Below are positions 34,609 to 42,362 of a DNA stretch of 56,470 bases, piece after piece. Numbering within the stretch: the first letter of the stretch is position 1; each line of letters opens with the position of its first letter. Under the pieces are notes generated by a model that did not search any database, was not told where the DNA came from, and worked only from the letters and a program-made list of their open reading frames with translations. The translations under genes were made by a program, and so were the position numbers. Source of the stretch: UBA1181 sp963626555 (GTDB taxonomy: Bacteria > Bacteroidota > Bacteroidia > Bacteroidales > Paludibacteraceae); the NCBI GenBank assembly GCA_963626555.1, contig CAVFXQ010000015.1, forward strand, positions 1 through 56,470, written 5' to 3'.

Positions 34609-35574
34609 TTATTCTCTTTTATCAATAAATGATTCATTCACTTCTTCATTCATCAACCTCCACGCCTCGACGTCGTCAAATGACCCATTACTCATTTTCC
34701 CTACTATTTTTCCTTGTTGTAAGAAAAGGAGAATCGGCATTCTATTTCCAGTGATAGGCATAAGTTCACGAGGATCAAGGAAGATGTAGGGTTGTGTCGT
34801 GACGTTCGTTTCTTCTATAAACTTATCAAGTCCGGATTCTGTACCCCAAACAACCCACTGAACACACGCTTTAGGGCAATTATTCAAAAGCACCTGAAGT
34901 TTGCGCATCGCATGCTTGCAATAAATACATTTCACGCTGAAGAAACAGACTACTGCAAAATCTTTCTTTTGTATTTCCTGCAATACAGGACGTGCCATCA
35001 CCAATTCTTGATACAATCGTTCATCAAAATGAATAGGACGCTCTGTCCGCAGTCCGAAAGGCAATTTTAGGATAAAGGCATAGACAAAAGACGAGAAAAA
35101 CAGAATAGATAGGAATATACGTCTCCAAGGAATTTTCAACTGTAGACTCCACGTCGAAAAATAAAGCAAAACCAAAAGGACTGCATTTTTCAACAACGAT
35201 AACTGCGGAGACATATCAAAAGCCTCGCCCATACAATGGCAATTTCCTTCATTTCCAGTAATCCATAAAAAGACCAAAAAAAAGGAAAAAACAACAAGTA
35301 CTCCTAACGCCACCCATTCTATGAATCGTTTGTAAAGGGTCGTCATCAACAACAAACCCAAAGCCATCTCGCCAAACAACAATAGCCTCGCCCCATACGA
35401 GCAGATTGTCAGACTAAAAACGTCGAAAGAGAACAGATAGGATTCAAAGCCCTCCAACGACAAGAATTTCAACACAGAAGAGAGTACAAAAATCAACCCT
35501 AGCAACAATCGTAAGACTAAACCAATTAGACTACGAGTTTTGTTAAATTCTTGTATCTCTGCACTATGCTGCAT
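34609..35574 (-). CDS. MauE/DoxX-like membrane protein fused to a thioredoxin-like domain
   Basis: This is a 321-residue two-part protein. Residues 15-172 contain about five hydrophobic helices typical of the MauE/DoxX-like superfamily, with a loop Cys-x-Cys pair (Cys112, Cys114 in EGNCHCMGE) that in MauE-like proteins is thought to handle electrons or disulfides. Residues about 185-310 look like a thioredoxin fold, with the Cys216-x-x-Cys219 pair in FFSVKCIYCKHAM and a MPILLF cis-proline-type loop. The arrangement suggests transfer of reducing or oxidising equivalents across the inner membrane to envelope proteins. It is 25 bases downstream of a Cys-rich lipoprotein gene, a plausible partner. 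Specific substrates are unknown. Confidence 0.8.
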   Translation of the reverse strand: MQHSAEIQEFNKTRSLIGLVLRLLLGLIFVLSSVLKFLSLEGFESYLFSFDVFSLTICSYGARLLLFGEMALGLLLMTTLYKRFIEWVALGVLVVFSFFLVFLWITGNEGNCHCMGEAFDMSPQLSLLKNAVLLVLLYFSTWSLQLKIPWRRIFLSILFFSSFVYAFILKLPFGLRTERPIHFDERLYQELVMARPVLQEIQKKDFAVVCFFSVKCIYCKHAMRKLQVLLNNCPKACVQWVVWGTESGLDKFIEETNVTTQPYIFLDPRELMPITGNRMPILLFLQQGKIVGKMSNGSFDDVEAWRLMNEEVNESFIDKRE

Positions 35575-35599
35575 TTCAAATTCTATTCTTTAGGAACAA

Positions 35600-35791
35600 T
35601 TATTGAGCAACGGTACAAGTCCAGCCCTCCTCATTCAATTCAGAACAGCTCCCCTCATAGTCGTAATGAGTGTTTGTGACGTCTTTCCCCTCTTTGTCTG
35701 TCGTTTTACAGTCACAATCATTTACTTGAGAACAACCACTTATTGAAAGAACGCCTAAAGTGAACAATGTGAATACAATACAATGCTTCAT
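35600..35791 (-). CDS. Small Cys-rich lipoprotein
   Basis: This is a 63-residue precursor. I chose the ATG at 35791 because it begins a clean lipoprotein signal (MKHCIVFTLFTLGVLSISGC, lipobox ISGC); a longer frame upstream adds 12 charged residues that would spoil it. The mature part has about 44 residues, with the lipidated Cys plus four more (NDCDC, GSC, WTC) and is acidic. Short, soluble and Cys-rich, it could carry two disulfides in the periplasm. It lies between pgpH (42 bases) and the MauE-thioredoxin gene (25 bases). I recognise no named family. A role as substrate or partner of the thioredoxin-like neighbour is inference. Confidence 0.65.
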   Translation of the reverse strand: MKHCIVFTLFTLGVLSISGCSQVNDCDCKTTDKEGKDVTNTHYDYEGSCSELNEEGWTCTVAQ

Positions 35792-35833
35792 ATTTTCTAT
35801 TTTTTTTATTTCACGATTATGACACAAAATAAC

Positions 35834-37927
35834 TTATTTTTTCAACTCTGGATAACTAATTCTTGTGTGATAGATGGTTTTCAGTTTTTCCTTCAGCACA
35901 GACTTCACGACTTTTATCTGGTCTAAAGTTATTGGAGCTTGATCAAACATTCCTTCCCTCATCTGCCCTGTAACAATTTTTTCGACCAATTCGTTGATAG
36001 TCTGGTCTGTATAGTCTGCCAAACTTCGAGAAGCTGCCTCTACCGCATCACACATGCAGAGAATACACATCTCACGACTTGAAGGACGCGGACCAGGATA
36101 TGTGAACAATTTCTCGTCCACTGGCTCGTTAGGATGCTTATTCTTGTAAGTTATCAAAAAATATTTCACTTGACTTTCTCCATGATGGGTCTGAATGAAA
36201 GCCTGTATCTTCTCAGGCAGATTGTTTTGTTTAGCAATACGGACTCCATCTGCGACATGGTTGATGATGATAGCCGCACTCTCAATCTCTGTTTTCCCTT
36301 CATGGGGATTTCTACCGCCCGTCTGGTTTTCCGTGAAATACTCTGGATTAGCCATTTTACCAATGTCATGATAAAGAGCTGCAGTACGAACCAAAATTGG
36401 ATTCGCCCTATCTTTCAAGGCGATTGCACACTCCGCCGCCAAGTTGGAAACCTGCATAGAGTGTTGGAAACTTCCTGGTGCCACCTCCGAGAATTTCCGC
36501 AATAGAGGATTATTCGTGTTCGCCAACTCCACCAATGACGAATCCGATATATATCCAAAAATTCGTTCAATGATATAAATCAATGGATTAGCAAACAACA
36601 AAAAGAAACCATTGATTAAAAATAGAAACAACGGCATCTTGTCTACTTCATCTATGTTCTTCTCATGAATCAAAGAGAGTCCCAAATAAAGAATCATGTA
36701 ACTGAAAGAGATCAATGCGGCAGACTTAAACAGATGCGACCGCTGATAAACCGTTTTCAATGTGCAGATGGACAACATTCCAATGCTTACTTGCAAAAAC
36801 AAAAACTCAAACTCATTAGGCACAAGCGACGAACAAAGTAACACAGTCGTCAAATGAGAAAAAAGCGCTGTTCTGGTGTCAAAAAAAACACTTATCGTAA
36901 TAGATATAAGCGCGTATGGCACTAAATATACATATTGTGAATACTCTTTTGTAACAATCCATGCCGTTATCAAACAGAAAACCAATACCAACGAAAGGAT
37001 GAACACGACATCTCGAGGATCCACCAAAAATTTCTGACGGAACTGGTAGAAATAGAGGAAAAAAACCATCAAGACAAAAGCAATAATGAACCCCTGCCCT
37101 ACTGCAATCATCCTGCTGTTTCGCTCTTTATTGTTCTCTTCAGTAGAAAACTTCAACGAATTCAGAATATCATACACTTCTGCCGTAACAATCTCGCCAT
37201 GTCCGATAATCTTCTCGCCACTCTGTACTTGCCCTTTCGTCAACGAAATGGTTTTCAACATTTCTTTTTTCAGGTTCTCCGTTTTTTCCTCATCATAAAC
37301 AATGTTCTCTTCTATGTAATTGTTGAGGTTATAATCTTTTAGAATCTTTGAATCCAACTCCGCAGGCGACTCGTTAATCAGTTTCTCGTATGCTGTCTTT
37401 GTTGAGAAAAATTGCTCAATTTCATACTCTTTTGAAACATTGTCAGCAATAATTCGGATTTTCCCCACTCCTTCAGATTGCTGCTTCTCACGCACATTGC
37501 CAGAAATAACACCTACGGAATAAATTTCATTCAGTTTTTTCTCTACATAACAATAATACGGATAACTTGCATCATCAGGGGAGGTCTGCAATTTACTCTT
37601 CATTATTTGAACCATGGTAGACTGCACCGCAGTGTCCTTCTCATAAATCGGACAAAAACCCTTCAAAAGGGCAGAACGTTCCTCTTGCAACTCCGCATCC
37701 GACTTATAAATCTCAAACGCATAGGGGGCAGTAACCTCCTCGTATTTCCAAGGGCTCCCTTGATTATAGGTATATTGAAAATGCAGGACATTCGGGAAAA
37801 ACCAAAAAATAACCACCGCTGTTGCCAGAAACAAGAAAGCGATAAACGTATATTTCAAGGCTTCCTGACGTCTTGGCGACTTATCTCCAAACGAAAAAAG
37901 AAGCGATATAAAAGACAAATGTTTCAT
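35834..37927 (-). CDS. pgpH: 7TM-HD phosphodiesterase (PgpH family)
   Basis: This is a 697-residue inner-membrane protein. One transmembrane segment (about residues 26-48) is followed by a 230-residue extracytoplasmic 7TMR-HDED domain. Seven more hydrophobic segments (from about 272 to 475) come next, and then a cytoplasmic HD domain with His in FQHSMQVSNLAAECA, the diagnostic YHDIGKM near residue 519, INHVADGV and THHGES. PgpH-type enzymes hydrolyse cyclic di-AMP to pApA, controlling envelope and osmotic homeostasis. It heads a tightly spaced run through gpmI, and a -7 box lies 53 bases upstream in the gap shared with the divergent tRNA promoter. The cyclic-di-AMP substrate is family knowledge, not shown here. 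Confidence 0.92.
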   Translation of the reverse strand: MKHLSFISLLFSFGDKSPRRQEALKYTFIAFLFLATAVVIFWFFPNVLHFQYTYNQGSPWKYEEVTAPYAFEIYKSDAELQEERSALLKGFCPIYEKDTAVQSTMVQIMKSKLQTSPDDASYPYYCYVEKKLNEIYSVGVISGNVREKQQSEGVGKIRIIADNVSKEYEIEQFFSTKTAYEKLINESPAELDSKILKDYNLNNYIEENIVYDEEKTENLKKEMLKTISLTKGQVQSGEKIIGHGEIVTAEVYDILNSLKFSTEENNKERNSRMIAVGQGFIIAFVLMVFFLYFYQFRQKFLVDPRDVVFILSLVLVFCLITAWIVTKEYSQYVYLVPYALISITISVFFDTRTALFSHLTTVLLCSSLVPNEFEFLFLQVSIGMLSICTLKTVYQRSHLFKSAALISFSYMILYLGLSLIHEKNIDEVDKMPLFLFLINGFFLLFANPLIYIIERIFGYISDSSLVELANTNNPLLRKFSEVAPGSFQHSMQVSNLAAECAIALKDRANPILVRTAALYHDIGKMANPEYFTENQTGGRNPHEGKTEIESAAIIINHVADGVRIAKQNNLPEKIQAFIQTHHGESQVKYFLITYKNKHPNEPVDEKLFTYPGPRPSSREMCILCMCDAVEAASRSLADYTDQTINELVEKIVTGQMREGMFDQAPITLDQIKVVKSVLKEKLKTIYHTRISYPELKK

Positions 37928-37979
37928 AACATCACATCATTGTGGAGCACAACTACATTCCTAAAACTATTGGTAACTG

Positions 37980-37987
37980 CAAAGATA
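37980..37987 (-). promoter_or_regulatory. Candidate -7 box for pgpH
   Basis: The minus strand reads TATCTTTG then C, matching TAnnTTTG, 53 bases before the pgpH start. No -33 TTTG is seen at normal spacing. The divergent tRNA promoter starts 45 bases away. Confidence 0.45.
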
Positions 37988-38031
37988 TAATAAAGAGAAA
38001 TTATTTTTCTTAAAAATTTTCAAACGAAAGA

Positions 38032-38063
38032 TTTGGAACTTTCAAAAACAAGCGGTACATTTG
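38032..38063 (+). promoter_or_regulatory. Promoter of the tRNA-Gly/tRNA-Leu pair
   Basis: A perfect Bacteroidota promoter: TTTG (38032-38035), exactly 20 bases, then TACATTTG (38056-38063). The -7 box sits in the loop of an inverted repeat, AGCGGT (38051-38056) and ACCGCT (38065-38070). The tRNA-Gly gene starts 26 bases further on. Confidence 0.8.
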
Positions 38064-38088
38064 CACCGCTTTAGGAAACGAAGCATTT

Positions 38089-38161
38089 GCGAAAATAGCT
38101 CAGTTGGTAGAGCACAACCTTGCCAAGGTTGGGGTCGCGGGTTCGAGTCCCGTTTTTCGCT
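38089..38161 (+). tRNA. tRNA-Gly (GCC)
   Basis: This is a 73-base cloverleaf. The acceptor GCGAAAA pairs with TTTTCGC, the D-arm contains AGCTCAGTTGGTAGAGC, and the anticodon stem CAACC/GGTTG holds loop TTGCCAA with anticodon GCC. The T-arm is GCGGG-TTCGAGT-CCCGT with one G-U pair, and the discriminator is T. CCA is not encoded. It is the first of two tRNA genes transcribed together. Confidence 0.97.
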
Positions 38162-38176
38162 CAAAAAAAGGAAGAA

Positions 38177-38261
38177 GCCGCAGTGGTGGAATCGGTAGAC
38201 ACGCAGGACTTAAAATCCTGTAATCATTGCGATTGTGCGGGTTCAAGTCCCGCCTGCGGTA
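38177..38261 (+). tRNA. tRNA-Leu (UAA)
   Basis: This is an 85-base class II tRNA. The acceptor GCCGCAG pairs with CTGCGGT, with G-U as the first pair. The anticodon stem CAGGA/TCCTG encloses loop CTTAAAA with anticodon TAA. A long variable arm (TAATCATTGCGATTGTG) is followed by the T-arm GCGGG-TTCAAGT-CCCGC, and the discriminator is A. It lies 15 bases after tRNA-Gly and CCA is not encoded. Confidence 0.97.
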
Positions 38262-38299
38262 CTTTTTTCAAGTGCCTTAGGAACGAAGAAGAGATGTAT

Positions 38300-38326
38300 A
38301 ACAGACTTTATAAGTCTGTTTTTTTT
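38300..38326 (+). terminator. Terminator of the tRNA operon
   Basis: AACAGACTT (38300-38308) pairs with AAGTCTGTT (38312-38320) around a three-base loop, followed by a T run. It is 38 bases past tRNA-Leu. Confidence 0.85.
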
Positions 38327-38346
38327 GTTTCTTTTCCAAAATTGTT

Positions 38347-38390
38347 AAAAAAAGAGGAAGACCGAATCTTATTGTTCAGTCTTCCTCTTT
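38347..38390 (-). terminator. Terminator of the ftsX-to-queA operon
   Basis: A 12-pair inverted repeat, AAAGAGGAAGAC (38351-38362) with GTCTTCCTCTTT (38379-38390), is followed on the minus strand by a T run. It lies 23 bases after the queA stop. With the terminator at 38300-38326 it separates the converging units. Confidence 0.85.
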
Positions 38391-38413
38391 CCTATTATAT
38401 ACACGTCAGCTAT

Positions 38414-39469
38414 CTATAATATCAGCATTGCATCTCCGTAAGATCCGAATTTATACCCCTCCTTCACAGCAACATCATAGGCATTCATCACATTCTCATA
38501 ACCTCCAAAAGCGCTGACAAGCATCAACAATGTGGATGTTGGCATGTGGAAATTGGAGATCAAACGATCTGCCACCGTAAAATCGTATGGAGGAAAAATA
38601 AACTTGTTCGTCCACCCTTTAAATGGTTTTACCATCGCATCAGTTCCAACACTCGTTTCGACAGCACGCATCGTCGTAGTGCTAACCGCGCAGATATGTT
38701 TCTTAGCAAGATGCGCACGATTAATAATTTCTGCCTGTTCTTCCAAAATCTCCATCTCTTCAGAGTCCATCTTGTGCTTCGTCAAATCTTCAACATCAAT
38801 GTCTCTGAAGTTTCCCAATCCTGCGTGCAAAGTAACGTATGCGAACTCACAGCCTCTTATCTCCAAACGCTTCATCAACATTCTATCGAAATGCAATCCT
38901 GCCGCAGGAGCGACAACCGCTCCTTCATTCTTTGCAAAGATACATTGGTAGCGTTCCGCATCTTCTGGTTCAACCTCACGTTTTGAACGAATATGATCAG
39001 GCAACGGCGGTTCTCCTAAATCATACAACACCTTACGAAACTCTTCATACGTTCCATCGTAGAGAAAGCGAAGGGTGCGTCCACGCGAAGTAGTGTTGTC
39101 AATCACCTCTGCCACCAAAGAATCGTCCTCACCGAAATATAGCTTATTCCCAATTCTGATTTTGCGGGCGGGATCCACCAAAACATCCCACAATCTCATA
39201 TCTTTATTCAACTCTCGCAATAAGAAAACCTGAATGCGTGCATTGGTCTTCTCCTTGTTTCCATATAAACACGCAGGAAAAACCTTCGTATCATTAAATA
39301 TGAACACATCCTTATCATCGAAATACTCCCATAAATCTTTGAATATTTTATGTTCGAGTTCTCCTGTTTTACGATTCAACACTAACAACCGCGCATCTTC
39401 CCTATTTTCTGACGGACGAAGAGCTATCTGCCCCTCTGGAAGGTTAAATTTGAATTTGGATAACTTCAT
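38414..39469 (-). CDS. queA: S-adenosylmethionine:tRNA ribosyltransferase-isomerase
   Basis: This is a full-length QueA of 351 residues. It begins MKLSKFKFNLPEGQIALRP, with ENREDARLLVLNRKTGELEHKIF and DVFIFNDTKVFPARL-like (here FNDTKVFPACLYG) in the first domain. LGEPPLPDHIRS, YQCIFAKNEGAVVAPAAGLHF, FAYVTLHAGLGNFRDIDVEDLTKHKMDSE and SNFHMPTSTLLMLVSAFGG follow. It moves the ribosyl part of SAM to 7-aminomethyl-7-deazaguanine in the anticodon of tRNAs with GUN anticodons, making epoxyqueuosine. It is the last gene of the ftsX operon, 60 bases after truB. Confidence 0.97.
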   Translation of the reverse strand: MKLSKFKFNLPEGQIALRPSENREDARLLVLNRKTGELEHKIFKDLWEYFDDKDVFIFNDTKVFPACLYGNKEKTNARIQVFLLRELNKDMRLWDVLVDPARKIRIGNKLYFGEDDSLVAEVIDNTTSRGRTLRFLYDGTYEEFRKVLYDLGEPPLPDHIRSKREVEPEDAERYQCIFAKNEGAVVAPAAGLHFDRMLMKRLEIRGCEFAYVTLHAGLGNFRDIDVEDLTKHKMDSEEMEILEEQAEIINRAHLAKKHICAVSTTTMRAVETSVGTDAMVKPFKGWTNKFIFPPYDFTVADRLISNFHMPTSTLLMLVSAFGGYENVMNAYDVAVKEGYKFGSYGDAMLIL

Positions 39470-39529
39470 AGTGCCTCTTTGTTTATATATGATGTCAGTC
39501 GCCTGACTTTTTTTGTTTTTCTACTTTAT

Positions 39530-40282
39530 CTATGCCTCTTTAGATATCTGACATTGCACGTCTGTATGCATCTCTGTCTCTTCCTTCAATCTCTCCGCCG
39601 ATAGAACATCAATCATTGATTCAAATTTCTCCAATGTATAACATTCTTCAACTTTCACTTCTCCAATGCGAGTTCTTCGCAACGCCGTCAAATGCGCACC
39701 GCTTTGCAATGCCTCGCCAATATCTCTTGCCAAAGCACGTATATAGGTTCCCTTACTGCAGACAACCCTTACTACAATCTCATCCGTATTGTAATCCAAC
39801 AATTCTATTTCATCAATGACTAATGTTTTCGGTTTGATTTCAACCTCCACACCTCTACGGGCATAGTCGTACGCACGCTTTCCATTCACCTTCACGGCAG
39901 AATAGGTAGGAGGTATCTGCTGAATCTCTCCGACAAACTTTTTCAACGTCTCTCTTACCATTTCTTCGTCAATGTGCGAAATCGGATATTCTGCATCAAC
40001 CTGCGTTTCCAAGTCAAAAGAAGGCGTAGTCGCACCTAATCTGATAGTTGCAACATATTCTTTCGTCTTATATTGTAAGGATTCTATCTGTTTCGTTTGC
40101 TTACCCGTGCAGACAATCAAGACACCAGTCGCCAACGGATCCAACGTACCCGCATGACCAATCTTCACCTTACGGATTCCCAATCGATAACGCATCAGGT
40201 TTCTTACTTTGTTTACAACGTCAAAAGACGTCCAACGTAACGGCTTGTCGAAACAAAGCACTTCACCCTCTTCAAAATTCAT
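39530..40282 (-). CDS. truB: tRNA pseudouridine(55) synthase
   Basis: This is a 250-residue TruB. The catalytic Asp48 lies in KIGHAGTLDPLATGVLIV, preceded by the conserved CFDKPLRWTSFDVVNKVR start. YVATIRLGATTPSFDLE, QQIPPTYSAVKVNGKRAYDYARRG and VRVVCSKGTYIRALARDIGEAL are the standard motifs. The C-terminal extension is short, without a PUA domain, as in the shorter TruB proteins. It converts U55 of tRNA to pseudouridine. It is 33 bases downstream of uppP on the same strand. Confidence 0.97.
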   Translation of the reverse strand: MNFEEGEVLCFDKPLRWTSFDVVNKVRNLMRYRLGIRKVKIGHAGTLDPLATGVLIVCTGKQTKQIESLQYKTKEYVATIRLGATTPSFDLETQVDAEYPISHIDEEMVRETLKKFVGEIQQIPPTYSAVKVNGKRAYDYARRGVEVEIKPKTLVIDEIELLDYNTDEIVVRVVCSKGTYIRALARDIGEALQSGAHLTALRRTRIGEVKVEECYTLEKFESMIDVLSAERLKEETEMHTDVQCQISKEA

Positions 40283-40315
40283 CTGTAAATCTTATTTTTC
40301 AATTAAAATGAGACG

Positions 40316-41164
40316 CTATAATGAAACAACAACCGTTACGACACCTACTATCGCACAATAGATAGCGAAATATATCAGCTTCCCTTTCTTAACGATACCG
40401 ATCATCCACTTGCAGGCTATACACCCAAAGACGAAAGCCGAGACAAACCCCACTACCAAGGCAAATGGAGACAATCCTCCACAAACTGTTTCATAGCCAT
40501 CCTTTGCCACCTTCAAACAGTCTAACAACGCCTCTCCTAAAATCGGCGGAATGACCATCAAGAATGAGAACTGAGCCAATTTCTCTTTTTTATTACCCAA
40601 CAACAATCCCGTCGCAATCGTCGTTCCCGAACGTGAAAGTCCTGGCATAACGGCACACGCTTGCGATAATCCGATTATAAACGCATCTATCAAAGATATT
40701 TCTTCTTTTTCGGAAGATTTAGGACAATTGTTCTTCTCTTTACACCTTGATTTTGTATAAAAATAAGAGAATGACAACAAAATCGCTGTCAAAATCAACA
40801 TACAGCCCACGATAAGTAATCCTGAACCGAAAATTTCCTCTACATAATCTTTAAAGAATACGCCAATAATCCCCACAGGAATCATTGATAGGATGATAGC
40901 AACCATATATCGCATCTCTGCGTTCCACTCAAAACCGTTTCTGATTGAGTTATAGCAACCGACGAAAAGCCACGCCACTTCCTTCCGAAGTATAACCAAC
41001 GTACTCAACACCGTTGCCACATGTACGGCTATTGTAAAAATCAGATTACCTTCCTGTATGCCAAAAAAATACTGACCGATCGCTAAATGCCCGCTACTGC
41101 TGACTGGTAAATATTCTGTCAATCCTTGAACTATGCCAAGAATCAATGCCTGTACAACATCCAT
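40316..41164 (-). CDS. uppP: Undecaprenyl-diphosphate phosphatase
   Basis: This is a polytopic membrane protein of 282 residues. The family's two signature regions are ILGIVQGLTEYLPVSSSGHLAI (residues 9-30, with Glu17) and CAVMPGLSRSGTTIATGLLLG. About eight hydrophobic helices are visible. It removes a phosphate from undecaprenyl diphosphate on the periplasmic face, recycling the lipid carrier for peptidoglycan and other surface glycans. The substrate is made by UppS encoded about 2.3 kb away on the opposite strand. Its ATG overlaps the last base of the DUF3098 gene's stop, so the two are coupled. Confidence 0.97.
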   Translation of the reverse strand: MDVVQALILGIVQGLTEYLPVSSSGHLAIGQYFFGIQEGNLIFTIAVHVATVLSTLVILRKEVAWLFVGCYNSIRNGFEWNAEMRYMVAIILSMIPVGIIGVFFKDYVEEIFGSGLLIVGCMLILTAILLSFSYFYTKSRCKEKNNCPKSSEKEEISLIDAFIIGLSQACAVMPGLSRSGTTIATGLLLGNKKEKLAQFSFLMVIPPILGEALLDCLKVAKDGYETVCGGLSPFALVVGFVSAFVFGCIACKWMIGIVKKGKLIYFAIYCAIVGVVTVVVSL

Positions 41165-41394
41165 TACTCGTCCTCCTTCTTTTTAGGAACCCATAAAATG
41201 GCAAAAATCTCAAAGAAGAAGCCAAACAACGCAATCATCGGCGCAACTACTGTGCGACGAGTACTGAATATTTCAGGATTGAAAGTTACACCATCCTCAC
41301 TTCCACCGCCTACCATCAGGCAAAAACCTATTACAATCACTAAAAAACCTATGGCCAAAAGCATTAGATTTTTTCTTGGTAATGCATATTCCAT
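41164..41394 (-). CDS. DUF3098 small membrane protein
   Basis: This is a 76-residue protein with two transmembrane segments (about residues 10-28 and 50-68) joined by a loop GGGSEDGVTFNPEIFSTRRTVVAP, which is the DUF3098 signature. The C-terminus is basic then acidic (VPKKKEDE). It overlaps uppP by one base and follows ftsX by 49 bases. In Bacteroidota this ftsX-DUF3098-uppP order is commonly conserved, which hints at a division or envelope role. The function is unknown. Confidence 0.88.
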   Translation of the reverse strand: MEYALPRKNLMLLAIGFLVIVIGFCLMVGGGSEDGVTFNPEIFSTRRTVVAPMIALFGFFFEIFAILWVPKKKEDE

Positions 41395-41443
41395 TTTACT
41401 TTTATTTTTTTAACGAAGCAACCTATATATTATTTACAACACA

Positions 41444-42313
41444 TTAAATATAATAAAGGTCGTCTGTTGGTTTATTTAGATATTTGTTAACGGCAAAAAA
41501 CGTAGCCACACACGAAATGACAACGCTACAAATCAGTAACATACCGAAAAGTGGCACAAAAACTCTCGCCTCATGAAGTTCCAAAATGCTAAATGGGAAA
41601 TCCTCATAAAAATAGTTCAGTCCGACAATGTAGACAACAGCCAATACAAAAGCGGTCAACGCAATGTAAAGACTTTGCAACAAATATGGTTTTAGGATAA
41701 ACATGCTCGTTGCGCCAACCAACTTCATTGTATGTATAGTAAACCTATCAGAATGAATCAGCAACGACATTGTATTATGAATCAAGACGTATGAAATGAG
41801 TAGAAGGAGCAAAGTCGCACACATCAAAGCCAATGCGATACGATTTACATTCCTTTCCATAGTATTAATCATATTTTTCTGATAGTCAACTCGTTGCACA
41901 CTGTTCAACTCTCTCAATCGCTGAGAAATCAATGTAATACTATCATTGGTGGCATATTGAGCCTGCACATGCACAACGTATGTATCCGGCAACGGATTAT
42001 AATCTGAAAACTCGGAAGGATCTTCTCCAATCTCATCGCAAACTTCCGCTATCGCCTGCTCCTTGCTAATAAAAGCAGCGTCTTTCGTATAAGACTGAGA
42101 CTGTAAGAATTTCCCCAACGACAGCACCTGCTCGTTGGTTGCGCCATCCTTTATATATATCGTGATTGCCACCTTTTCCATTATCGAAGCCGACATATTA
42201 CGTGCCACCATCGTGATCGCTATGGTACACCCCAAAAGGAAAAGTACCATCGAGACGCTCACCGCCGAAGTCAGTTTGGAATTAAAAAACTTGTATTTTG
42301 TTTTTTTTGCCAT
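41444..42313 (-). CDS. ftsX: Cell-division protein FtsX
   Basis: This is a 289-residue FtsX permease. I start it at the ATG at 42313, which has a strong AAGGAG ribosome-binding site and a promoter -7 box 42 bases further up; a longer frame reaching 42394 would begin upstream of that promoter. The first transmembrane helix (SVSMVLFLLGCTIAITMVA) is followed by the extracytoplasmic domain (VAITIYIKDGATNEQVLSL, FISKEQAIAEVCDEIGED, NPLPDTYVVHV) that contacts cell-wall hydrolase activators. Three C-terminal helices follow. It pairs with FtsE, encoded about 8 kb away. Confidence 0.93.
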   Translation of the reverse strand: MAKKTKYKFFNSKLTSAVSVSMVLFLLGCTIAITMVARNMSASIMEKVAITIYIKDGATNEQVLSLGKFLQSQSYTKDAAFISKEQAIAEVCDEIGEDPSEFSDYNPLPDTYVVHVQAQYATNDSITLISQRLRELNSVQRVDYQKNMINTMERNVNRIALALMCATLLLLLISYVLIHNTMSLLIHSDRFTIHTMKLVGATSMFILKPYLLQSLYIALTAFVLAVVYIVGLNYFYEDFPFSILELHEARVFVPLFGMLLICSVVISCVATFFAVNKYLNKPTDDLYYI

Positions 42314-42354
42314 TGGAAAATCTCCTTTATAGGTACAATCAACCAAAATTTGCG

Positions 42355-42362
42355 CAAAAATA
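42355..42362 (-). promoter_or_regulatory. Candidate -7 box for the ftsX operon
   Basis: The minus strand reads TATTTTTG then C, matching TAnnTTTG, 42 bases before the ATG at 42313. No -33 TTTG is evident at normal spacing. It supports the shorter ftsX start. Confidence 0.45.

Noticed and set aside
38120..38419. An open frame of 99 codons on the plus strand across the tRNA genes.
   Set aside because: It runs through both tRNAs and the terminator, so it is an accidental frame.
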